From assembly GCF_019242955.1 (NCBI RefSeq), contig NZ_CP066129.1, positions 124,001 through 188,000 of the forward strand: a stretch of 64,000 nt of DNA, in the 5' to 3' direction. The DNA is from Morganella morganii. GTDB lineage: Bacteria; Pseudomonadota; Gammaproteobacteria; Enterobacterales; Enterobacteriaceae. Below, in pieces: positions 56,635 through 64,000 of the stretch. The translations under genes and the position numbers were made by a program. The notes under the pieces were generated by a model. It saw only the letters and a list, made by a program, of their open reading frames with translations. It made no database searches and had not been told where the DNA came from. How positions within the stretch are numbered: position 1 is the stretch's first letter; every line of letters starts with the position of its first letter.

Positions 56635-57675
56635 ATGAAACCGATGCGTACCGCAGTAGCCACTGTTATGGCAGCGACACTTTCTCTCTCTGCATTTTCT
56701 GCATTTGCCGCGACCAGTCTGACCGGGGCGGGTGCAACATTCCCTGCGCCGGTGTATGCGCAGTGGGCTGATACTTACCAGAAAGAAACCGGTAACAAAG
56801 TAAACTACCAGGGGATTGGCTCCTCCGGCGGCGTGAAGCAGATTGTCGCCAACACTGTTGATTTCGGGGCGTCAGATGCGCCGCTGTCCGAAGATAAACT
56901 GGCCGCTGATAACTTATTCCAGTTCCCGACCGTAATCGGCGGTGTGGTGCTGGCCGTCAACCTGCCGGGTCTGAAATCCGGTGAACTGGTGCTCGACGGT
57001 AAAACCCTGGGTGATATCTACCTGGGTAACATCAAAAAATGGAATGACCCGGCAATTACCAAACTGAACCCGTCAGTGAAACTGCCGGATCAGGATATCG
57101 CGGTTGTCCGCCGTGCGGATGGTTCCGGCACCTCGTTCGTCTTCACCAGCTACCTGTCCAAAGTCAGCCCTGACTGGAAAGAGAAAGTCGGCGCAGGCTC
57201 TACCGTTAACTGGCCGGTCGGTCTGGGCGGTAAAGGTAACGACGGTATTGCGGCCTTTGTTCAGCGTCTGCCGGGCTCTATCGGTTACGTGGAATACGCC
57301 TACGCCAAACAGAACAAACTGGCTTACACCAAGCTGATTTCTGCGGACGGCGATGCGGTATCCCCGACCGGTGAAAGCTTCAGTAACGCAGCACGTAAAG
57401 CCGAGTGGACAAAAAGCTTCGCTCAGGATCTGACTAACCAGCCGGGTCCGAACGCATGGCCGATTACCTCCACCACTTTCATCCTGGTCCACACCAATCA
57501 GAAAGATGCCGCCAAAGGGCAGGAAGTTCTGAAATTCTTTGACTGGGCATACAAGAACGGCGGTGAGCAGGCAGAAAAACTGGATTATGCAGTACTGCCG
57601 CAGGAAGTGATTGAACAAGTCCGTGCATCATGGAAAACCAGTGTCAAAGACAGCAGCGGTAAGCCGCTGTACTGA
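56635..57675 (+). CDS. pstS: Phosphate-binding protein PstS
   Basis: 346-residue periplasmic receptor of the high-affinity phosphate ABC importer. A signal peptide ends at AFAA (about residue 25). Phosphate-binding motifs: [55 protein letters not shown] and [25 protein letters not shown] precedes the ATG. A Pho box array lies upstream and a hairpin follows, which could keep pstS mRNA more abundant than the rest. Confidence 0.97.
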   Translation: MKPMRTAVATVMAATLSLSAFSAFAATSLTGAGATFPAPVYAQWADTYQKETGNKVNYQGIGSSGGVKQIVANTVDFGASDAPLSEDKLAADNLFQFPTVIGGVVLAVNLPGLKSGELVLDGKTLGDIYLGNIKKWNDPAITKLNPSVKLPDQDIAVVRRADGSGTSFVFTSYLSKVSPDWKEKVGAGSTVNWPVGLGGKGNDGIAAFVQRLPGSIGYVEYAYAKQNKLAYTKLISADGDAVSPTGESFSNAARKAEWTKSFAQDLTNQPGPNAWPITSTTFILVHTNQKDAAKGQEVLKFFDWAYKNGGEQAEKLDYAVLPQEVIEQVRASWKTSVKDSSGKPLY

Positions 57676-57714
57676 TACGGCAGATGATGAAGTGATTTTG
57701 AATTACCAGTAATT

Positions 57715-57737
57715 GATCCCCCCGTACCGGGGGGATC
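57715..57737 (+). terminator. Intercistronic hairpin between pstS and pstC
   Basis: GATCCCCCC/GGGGGGATC (57715-57723 with 57729-57737) forms a very stable stem. It has no T-run, so it more likely protects the pstS mRNA or attenuates than ends transcription. Confidence 0.7.
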
Positions 57738-57759
57738 TGTGTTAAAGACGGAAGCGACT

Positions 57760-58716
57760 ATGGCCGAACTGAAAACGGCAATGAAACCACCCGGCAAACG
57801 CGGCGATCAATTTTTCAGTGCCCTGGTAAAACTGGCGGCACTGATTACGCTGTTGTTGCTGGGCGGAATTATTATTTCACTGATTATTGCGTCCTGGCCG
57901 AGTATTGAAAAATTTGGCTTAGGTTTCTTATGGAATAAAGAGTGGAACCCGCCGGCGGAAGAGTACGGGGCACTGGTACCGATTTACGGCACCATCGTGA
58001 CCTCGGTTATCGCACTGCTGATTGCCGTCCCGGTGAGTTTCGGGATCGCGCTGTTCCTGACAGAACTGGCACCTAACTGGCTGCGCCGCCCGCTGGGTAT
58101 CGCAATCGAACTGTTAGCGGCCATTCCGAGTATCGTTTACGGCATGTGGGGACTGTTTGTCTTTGCCCCGTTATTTGCCACCTATTTCCAGCAGCCGGTC
58201 GGCGAGGTGATGTCGAGCATCCCGATTGTCGGCGAGCTGTTCTCCGGTCCGGCATTCGGTATCGGTATTCTGGCGGCGGGTGTTATCCTCGCCATTATGA
58301 TCATCCCTTATATTGCCTCGGTCATGCGTGATGTGTTCGAGCAGACGCCGGTGATGATGAAAGAATCGGCTTACGGCATCGGCTGTACCACCTGGGAGGT
58401 GATCTGGCGGATTGTGCTGCCGTACACCAAAAACGGGGTGATCGGCGGCGTGATGCTGGGTCTGGGACGCGCCCTGGGTGAGACCATGGCGGTGACCTTT
58501 ATCATCGGTAACACCTATCAGCTGGACAGCTTCTCGCTGTATATGCCGGGCAACAGTATTACCTCGGCACTGGCGAACGAATTCGCCGAAGCGGAATCCG
58601 GGCTGCATACCGCAGCACTGATGGAGCTGGGGCTGATCCTGTTTGTCATCACCTTTATCGTCCTTGCTATCTCCAAATTTATGGTGATGCGTCTGAATAA
58701 GAAAGAGGGGCGCTGA
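57760..58716 (+). CDS. pstC: Phosphate ABC transporter permease PstC
   Basis: About 318-residue inner-membrane permease with six membrane segments. The N-terminal soluble stretch [19 protein letters not shown] precedes them; the EAA-type loop [41 protein letters not shown] contacts the ATPase. The ATG at 57760 has GGAAG upstream; a GTG at 57739 is less likely. Its stop is one base before the pstA ATG. Confidence 0.96.
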   Translation: MAELKTAMKPPGKRGDQFFSALVKLAALITLLLLGGIIISLIIASWPSIEKFGLGFLWNKEWNPPAEEYGALVPIYGTIVTSVIALLIAVPVSFGIALFLTELAPNWLRRPLGIAIELLAAIPSIVYGMWGLFVFAPLFATYFQQPVGEVMSSIPIVGELFSGPAFGIGILAAGVILAIMIIPYIASVMRDVFEQTPVMMKESAYGIGCTTWEVIWRIVLPYTKNGVIGGVMLGLGRALGETMAVTFIIGNTYQLDSFSLYMPGNSITSALANEFAEAESGLHTAALMELGLILFVITFIVLAISKFMVMRLNKKEGR

Positions 58717-58717
58717 G

Positions 58718-59605
58718 ATGGCTGAAATGAATATTCAACAACCGAAAGTGGATATCAGCGCACGGCAGAAACGTCAGTACTGGCGCCGTCAGAAAAACCG
58801 TATTGCTCTGTTCTTATCCATGTCCACGATGGCATTCGGGCTGTTCTGGTTAATCTGGATCCTGTTCTCGACAGTCACCAAAGGGATGGACGGCATGTCG
58901 CTGGCGCTGTTCACCGAAATGACACCACCGCCGAATACGGAAGGCGGCGGGCTGGCGAACGCCATTGTCGGTTCCGGCCTGCTGATTTTATGGGCTACGG
59001 TTATCGGGACACCGCTGGGCATTCTCGCCGGGGTTTATCTGGCGGAATACGGCCGTAAATCCTGGCTGGCGGAAGTGACCCGTTTTATTAACGATATTTT
59101 ATTATCCGCACCGTCGATTGTGGTCGGGCTGTTTGTTTACACCATTGTGGTGATGCAAATGCAGCACTTCTCCGGCTGGGCGGGGGTGATTGCCCTGGCG
59201 CTGTTACAGATCCCGATTGTTATCCGTACCACGGAAAACATGCTGCGTCTGGTGCCGGACAGCCTGCGTGAAGCGGCGTATGCCCTCGGCACACCGAAAT
59301 GGAAAATGATTTCAGCGATTACCCTGAAAGCCTCGGTTTCCGGGATTATCACCGGGGTGCTGCTGGCGATTGCCCGTATTGCCGGGGAAACGGCACCGCT
59401 GCTCTTTACCTCCCTCTCCAACCAGTTCTGGAGTACGGATCTGATGCAGCCGATTGCCAACCTGCCGGTCACTATCTTCAAGTTTGCCATGAGTCCGTTT
59501 GCGGAGTGGCAGAGTCTGGCCTGGGCGGGTGTTCTGCTGATCACACTGTGTGTGCTGTTAATTAATATCGTGGCGCGTGTGCTGTTTGCGAAGAAAAAGC
59601 ACTGA
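58718..59605 (+). CDS. pstA: Phosphate ABC transporter permease PstA
   Basis: 295-residue permease that pairs with PstC. Six membrane segments; the loop [50 protein letters not shown] is the EAA motif. It is longer at the N-terminus than the first segment, with an Arg/Lys-rich stretch ([14 protein letters not shown]). It is co-transcribed with pstC, separated by one base. Confidence 0.96.
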   Translation: MAEMNIQQPKVDISARQKRQYWRRQKNRIALFLSMSTMAFGLFWLIWILFSTVTKGMDGMSLALFTEMTPPPNTEGGGLANAIVGSGLLILWATVIGTPLGILAGVYLAEYGRKSWLAEVTRFINDILLSAPSIVVGLFVYTIVVMQMQHFSGWAGVIALALLQIPIVIRTTENMLRLVPDSLREAAYALGTPKWKMISAITLKASVSGIITGVLLAIARIAGETAPLLFTSLSNQFWSTDLMQPIANLPVTIFKFAMSPFAEWQSLAWAGVLLITLCVLLINIVARVLFAKKKH

Positions 59606-59627
59606 TTAAATGACTGCGGATGAATGA

Positions 59628-60413
<786 letters not shown>

Positions 60414-60426
60414 TGCGGAGACAATC

Positions 60427-61197
60427 ATGGAAAATCTGAATCACAATAAACATATTTCCGGGCAGTTTAATGCTGAATTAGAGCATATCCGCACAGAAAT
60501 GATGACGATGGGCGGGCTGGTGGAAGAGCAGCTCAGCAAAGCGATCACCGCCATGCATAACCAGGATGAAGACCTGGCGCGTGAAGTTATCGCCGGTGAC
60601 AAGCAGGTCAATATCATGGAAGTGATGATTGATGAGGCCTGCGTCCGTATTATTGCCAAGCGGCAGCCGACGGCGAGTGATCTTCGCCTGATTATGGCAA
60701 TTTCAAAGACAATCGCCGAACTTGAGCGCATTGGCGATGTGGGTGATAAAATTGCCAAAACCGCACTGGAAAAATTCTCACAACAGCATCAGCCGCTGCT
60801 GGTCAGCCTTGAATCCCTTGGCCGTCACGCGATTCAGATGCTGCATGATGTCCTGGATGCTTTTGCGCGTATGGATATTCAGGAAGCTATCCGTATCTAC
60901 CGCGAAGACCAGAAAGTCGATCAGGAATATGAGGGGATTGTCCGTCAGCTGATGACTTATATGATGGAAGATCCGCGCACTATCCCGAGTGTCCTGACCG
61001 CACTGTTCTGCGCCCGCTCTATCGAACGTATCGGTGACCGTTGCCAGAATATCTGTGAATTTATCTTCTACTATGTGAAGGGACAGGATTTCCGTCATGT
61101 GAAAGGGGATGATGTGGAACGCATCCTGCTCGGTGAGCATGTGATTGAAGTTTCCGCACACAGTAACAGCGGTGAAAAAGGGGATGATCCGGCGTAA
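60427..61197 (+). CDS. phoU: Phosphate signalling protein PhoU
   Basis: About 256-residue all-helical protein made of two PhoU repeats; it links the PstSCAB transporter to PhoR and prevents Pho regulon activation when phosphate is plentiful. Motifs: [69 protein letters not shown] and [31 protein letters not shown]. It is about 15 residues longer at the C-terminus than E. coli PhoU (241 residues). The ATG at 60427 follows pstB by 13 bases. Confidence 0.95.
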   Translation: MENLNHNKHISGQFNAELEHIRTEMMTMGGLVEEQLSKAITAMHNQDEDLAREVIAGDKQVNIMEVMIDEACVRIIAKRQPTASDLRLIMAISKTIAELERIGDVGDKIAKTALEKFSQQHQPLLVSLESLGRHAIQMLHDVLDAFARMDIQEAIRIYREDQKVDQEYEGIVRQLMTYMMEDPRTIPSVLTALFCARSIERIGDRCQNICEFIFYYVKGQDFRHVKGDDVERILLGEHVIEVSAHSNSGEKGDDPA

Positions 61198-61251
61198 CGG
61201 GGCGGCTTCTCCGGCGATATTGTCTGTTTTTGTAAAAGTACCCGTTTTGAT

Positions 61252-61283
61252 TTGACCCTGGAGTTAACTCCGGGGTTTATACT
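61252..61283 (+). promoter_or_regulatory. MerR-family (ZntR/CadR-like) promoter
   Basis: The -35 TTGACC (61252-61257) and -10 TATACT (61278-61283) are 20 bases apart, an overlong spacer as in MerR-type promoters. A dyad ACCC-x-GGAGTT/AACTCC-x-GGGT (61255-61276) fills the spacer. The arrangement and the TGGAGTxxACTCC core closely resemble the E. coli zntA promoter bound by ZntR. Confidence 0.75.
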
Positions 61284-61320
61284 TTTTAAAACAGACAAAA
61301 CAGTGTTTCCGGAGGTGTAT

Positions 61321-61572
61321 ATGATGAGTTTATTCAACCGGTTTTTTAATGGCGGCTCCGGTTCCGGTCACGGAAACCGCGGCGGCGGTGGTCATGGCAG
61401 CAAACACGGTAATACCGGTTACAACAAGCATGGCCGTGACAATAATGGTTACCCGGAGCAGATCAGCAGGGAAGCACCGCAGAATATCAGCGGATATTGT
61501 CAGAAGTGCGGCACCGGCTATCCGCCGGACAGCCGTTTCTGCGGCCGGTGCGGGAATACACTCAATCCGTAA
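61321..61572 (+). CDS. Small His-rich zinc-ribbon protein
   Basis: 83-residue protein without a known name. Residues 11-45 are Gly-, Ser-, His- and Asn-rich, with histidines at 17, 25, 29 and 37. The C-terminus is a zinc ribbon with two CxxC knuckles, Cys60-Cys63 and Cys74-Cys77 (YCQKCGTGYPPDSRFCGRCG). The start MMSLFNRFFNGG is amphipathic. GGAGG lies six bases before the ATG. The promoter looks ZntR-like, so the protein may help with zinc, cadmium or lead, for example by binding metal. No transporter gene is adjacent. Confidence 0.8.
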   Translation: MMSLFNRFFNGGSGSGHGNRGGGGHGSKHGNTGYNKHGRDNNGYPEQISREAPQNISGYCQKCGTGYPPDSRFCGRCGNTLNP

Positions 61573-61575
61573 GGC

Positions 61576-61605
61576 AAATGCCGGTCATCACCTGACCGGC
61601 ATTTT
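61576..61605. terminator. Bidirectional terminator between zinc-ribbon gene and fimbrial operon 2
   Basis: AATGCCGGTCA/TGACCGGCATT (61577-61587 with 61593-61603) forms a perfect 11-bp stem between convergent genes. The plus strand has TTTTC after it. Confidence 0.82.
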
Positions 61606-62294
61606 CAATTCAGCGTTTTCTCTGTCCGCGTATTGTGCCCTTTATCATTAATACTGATCAGTGTGACAGACTCTCCCGCAGATAAATGCCCTGCATATGC
61701 CACTCGGTTCTCTGAGTAAGGGGCCAGCATCACGGTGCTGATATGTGACGGTGTATTATCTCCGCCGGAAACGAGTGCGGATAATGTGAAATAGTAAGGT
61801 GACGGATTTTTCAGAATCAGCGTCTCTCCTGACAGAGAAACAGAAATTTGTTCAGGGACGTCCTCCGGCGGCAGCGGCAGGTCATCCGGCCGGTAAAACA
61901 GCTTTATCCGCGTCCGCAGGGCAAATTGCAGAGTATTGCCGGTGGCGGCGGTTTTCGCCGGAATATCCACTACATTGAGATAAAAAACAGATTCCCGGTC
62001 ATGGGGCAGGCTGTTCTCCGTAATCCGGATTTTCAGCTGCTGCCCGCCACCTCCGGCGATCCGCGTCACCGGCGGCACCACCATAAACGGCGCGCCGGTC
62101 GTTTCCGGTGAGGAATTGATATCCCCCTCATCTGCCCAGCTCTGTACCAGTGATGGTATTTCTCCGCTGTTGGTCAGTTGGATCACAGTATTATCCTGAT
62201 TTCCCGGAAAAATGACCCGGGTTGTATTAATCATCACTCCCGCATATCCCGCCGGAATACACATAAGCATGATAATAAAAACAGCTGTCCGCAT
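61605..62294 (-). CDS. Periplasmic fimbrial chaperone, operon 2
   Basis: 229-residue PapD-like chaperone. The signal peptide ends near AGYA. Family motifs: VMINTTRVIFPGNQDNTVIQLTNSGEIPSLVQSWAD, APFMVVPPVTRIAGGGGQQLKIR, LPHDRESVFYLNVVDIPA and LRTRIKLFYRPDDLPLPPED. It differs clearly from the chaperone of operon 1, as expected of two separate systems. Unusually, it comes after the adhesin gene and seems to be the last gene of the operon. Base composition is close to the chromosomal average. Confidence 0.92.
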   Translation of the reverse strand: MRTAVFIIMLMCIPAGYAGVMINTTRVIFPGNQDNTVIQLTNSGEIPSLVQSWADEGDINSSPETTGAPFMVVPPVTRIAGGGGQQLKIRITENSLPHDRESVFYLNVVDIPAKTAATGNTLQFALRTRIKLFYRPDDLPLPPEDVPEQISVSLSGETLILKNPSPYYFTLSALVSGGDNTPSHISTVMLAPYSENRVAYAGHLSAGESVTLISINDKGHNTRTEKTLN

Positions 62295-62310
62295 AGTGTC
62301 CTCCGGCGGT

Positions 62311-63390
62311 TCAGTTGTAGGAGAAGACCAGGGTCGCGGAACTGCTCATTTTTCCCTGTGTCACCGTACCCGGACTGTAGGGATAGTAATATGCACCGAG
62401 ATCGACAGAGAAAGCCGGTGAAACCGCACTGCCTTTGGCGGCAGTGAAAATACTGGTGGCGCTGCCCTGAGCATTGGCACTGTCAGAAAATTGTACCGGG
62501 CTGCTGAGGTTATTGGCTTTTACCACCCGGAAGCCGACACCGCCCGCACCGCCGGAAACGGTATTGGTCAGCACGGTTTTATCGGACGGCTGTAAATTTG
62601 ACGACGACAGGAACATGGCAATATCCCGGGACGCGGTGTTACCCGGGAGGAGGCCGCCACAGGTAAAATTCAGGCGGAACGGGGTATATCCGGCTTTATC
62701 CGTGGTTTTAACGGCATTGATACTCATCAGCGGCAGATTGACGGTCAGCCCGGCGTTGGTAAAAGTACAGGTGGTCACCGGCGGATTGTAGGTAATCTGC
62801 ACCGGCTGCAAAAACATATCATTCGGGTCAGCCGGCCATTGCAGTGTCAGTAAAAACTGCAGAATCTTACTGACAAGCGCGGCCAGCCAGCCGACCAGCC
62901 CCAGCGTGGTGGCATCAGAGGCAAAAATGACGGGTGTAATCGTCACTGTGTCACCCGGGACTTTAGTGTAGTTACCGGTTGGTGTAGTGACGAGATCAAA
63001 ACGCAATGTGAAACCGGTATTGAGTTCTGTCCCGTTGTGAGTACCTGCCGCCAGGCCGGAAACACTCTTTTTTGTCTGAGCCGTCAGGGTGATATTGACG
63101 AGTTGTGCACCGTTATTAAATCCGATTGTCGCTGTCCGGCCATTAAAAGGGGAGTCGATTCCGATGGTATTCGGAAACAGCACCACTGCTGTCGTACAGG
63201 TAAACTGGCCGCTGAAGTTGGTCTGAGATACTTTCGATACCGGTGTGGTGGCGCCTGTCAGATCAGTGGAAATATCCAGCATTACGGCCGGTGCTGTCTG
63301 GGTGGATGTTACCGAACAGGTGGCATAAGCCGCCCTGCTGCTTATCACTGTCAGGAATAAAAGTAATACAGCGGCGGAGGTTTTCATCAT
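62311..63390 (-). CDS. Fimbrial adhesin-like protein with hydrophobic insert, operon 2
   Basis: 359-residue secreted protein with a signal peptide (about 1-23, ending AAYA). The N-terminal half is unlike pilins; a pilin-type domain begins near residue 210 (TCTFTNAGLTVNLPL, then FTCGGLLPGN), ending in the chaperone-recognised SSATLVFSYN. Residues 162-185 (LGLVGWLAALVSKILQFLLT region) are strongly hydrophobic, which is unusual for a soluble fimbrial adhesin. AAGGAAAC precedes the ATG. The usher stop lies nine bases upstream. Its receptor is unknown. Confidence 0.82.
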   Translation of the reverse strand: MMKTSAAVLLLFLTVISSRAAYATCSVTSTQTAPAVMLDISTDLTGATTPVSKVSQTNFSGQFTCTTAVVLFPNTIGIDSPFNGRTATIGFNNGAQLVNITLTAQTKKSVSGLAAGTHNGTELNTGFTLRFDLVTTPTGNYTKVPGDTVTITPVIFASDATTLGLVGWLAALVSKILQFLLTLQWPADPNDMFLQPVQITYNPPVTTCTFTNAGLTVNLPLMSINAVKTTDKAGYTPFRLNFTCGGLLPGNTASRDIAMFLSSSNLQPSDKTVLTNTVSGGAGGVGFRVVKANNLSSPVQFSDSANAQGSATSIFTAAKGSAVSPAFSVDLGAYYYPYSPGTVTQGKMSSSATLVFSYN

Positions 63391-63399
63391 TGTTTCCTT

Positions 63400-64000
63400 T
63401 TACCGGCAGATATTGTGGTTTTTATCCGGCGTCACCACCGGATTGCGGATAACACACTGCTGTTTCCCGTCCGCCGTCAGTTTTATGAGCAGCGAGGACG
63501 GCAACTGCCCGCTTTTCAGATAGAGCAGCCCGGACTGTCCGACATACCCCAGTGACTGATGCTGCGCGTCAGTTACCTCTGTACCGAACGGCAGTGTGCC
63601 GCCGTTTTCCCGTGCCGCCCGCAGAATGAAGGTCTGCCGCGGATCGGTTTCCATGCGGATATAACTGACCGCGCCTTTATACGGGCTGATCTGGCCGATA
63701 TTACCGGTCACTTCGGCACCGGAGCTTTTTTCTGTGTCTGACAGCGTGTATGAATTAGTGCGGTAAGGGACGGATTGTGTCATCAGCACCACACCATCAC
63801 TGTTTGTCAGTGACGCTTTATCCGAATTCACCATCCGGTTACCGGCCTGCGGGGCATCAATAATGGTATAGGTATTGCCGGTGTCACCGGACATGGCAAT
63901 ATGGCCCGGGATCGCGACGATAGTGCCTTTCGCCCCGGCTCCCGCCTGACGGTAATCACTGCCCTCACTGAATGAGCCGGACAACGTGCTGTACGGGTTG
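63400..64000 (-). CDS. Fimbrial usher, operon 2, C-terminal part (cut by window end)
   Basis: The frame is open to the end of the window; about 200 C-terminal residues are visible. They match the last part of outer-membrane ushers: the end of the barrel (AGAGAKGTIVAIPGHIAMSGDTGNTYTIIDAPQAGN), the plug/C-terminal domains (VLMTQSVPYRTNSYTLS, GGTLPFGTEVTDAQHQSLGYVGQSGLLYLKSG) and the closing cysteine pair (QQCVIRNPV and HNICR). The start lies outside. Upstream genes, perhaps the pilin, are not visible. Confidence 0.9.
   Translation of the reverse strand, partial: NPYSTLSGSFSEGSDYRQAGAGAKGTIVAIPGHIAMSGDTGNTYTIIDAPQAGNRMVNSDKASLTNSDGVVLMTQSVPYRTNSYTLSDTEKSSGAEVTGNIGQISPYKGAVSYIRMETDPRQTFILRAARENGGTLPFGTEVTDAQHQSLGYVGQSGLLYLKSGQLPSSLLIKLTADGKQQCVIRNPVVTPDKNHNICR

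Overview
The window looks like a chromosomal segment of a gamma-proteobacterium of the order Enterobacterales. Many proteins are close to their Escherichia coli counterparts (ActP, GlpD, GlpR, NfuA, FeoB, Tex, GreB, OmpR/EnvZ, PstSCAB-PhoU). Two regulators of the MrpJ type, two chaperone/usher fimbrial operons, a methionine gamma-lyase unit and a base composition near 50% G+C point to the Morganellaceae, most likely Morganella. The species is an inference.

Region by region. 1-1.25 kb: 3' part of actP. 1.37-1.95 kb: an unassigned membrane protein. 2.0-6.9 kb: an AT-rich fimbrial operon on the minus strand (pilin, chaperone, usher, adhesin). 7.5-11.2 kb: a minus-strand sulfur amino acid operon (cystathionine lyase-type enzyme, NhaC-family transporter, D-cysteine desulfhydrase). 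11.5-21.6 kb: a complete glucuronate pathway with a GntR-type repressor, a TRAP transporter, uxuA, uxuB, uxaC, kdgK and eda, marked by repeated TTGGT-AACCAA-type operators and a CRP site. 22.1-27.9 kb: an orphan MrpJ-like regulator, then an amino acid permease and methionine gamma-lyase behind a consensus sigma-54 promoter, with a divergent TyrR-like enhancer-binding protein. 27.9-30.9 kb: phrB and proP. 30.9-35.5 kb: long AT-rich spacer, second MrpJ-like regulator, CysB-type LysR regulator, M20 amidohydrolase. 35.6-40.9 kb: poxB, an AlkA-like glycosylase, a DUF4026/DUF2314 protein and a LysE-type exporter.

40.9-56.3 kb is housekeeping: glpD, glpR, glpG, glpE, nfuA, gntX, bioH, feoC, feoB, feoA, tex, greB, ompR and envZ. 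One AT-rich gene for an HslV-like Ntn-hydrolase candidate sits between bioH and feo. In E. coli glpD is divergent from glpEGR; here it follows glpR in the same direction. 56.5-61.2 kb holds pstSCAB-phoU behind a run of five 11-bp Pho repeats. At 61.3 kb a small His-rich zinc-ribbon protein lies behind a promoter that looks like a ZntR/CadR (MerR-family) target. The window ends in a second fimbrial operon on the minus strand (usher, adhesin, chaperone).

The candidates for little-described biology are the sigma-54-controlled methionine gamma-lyase module, the ZntR-like promoter with its zinc-ribbon protein, the stand-alone HslV-like protein, and the second fimbrial operon, whose adhesin carries a hydrophobic insert. 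All function calls are read from sequence and remembered family features; no database search was run.
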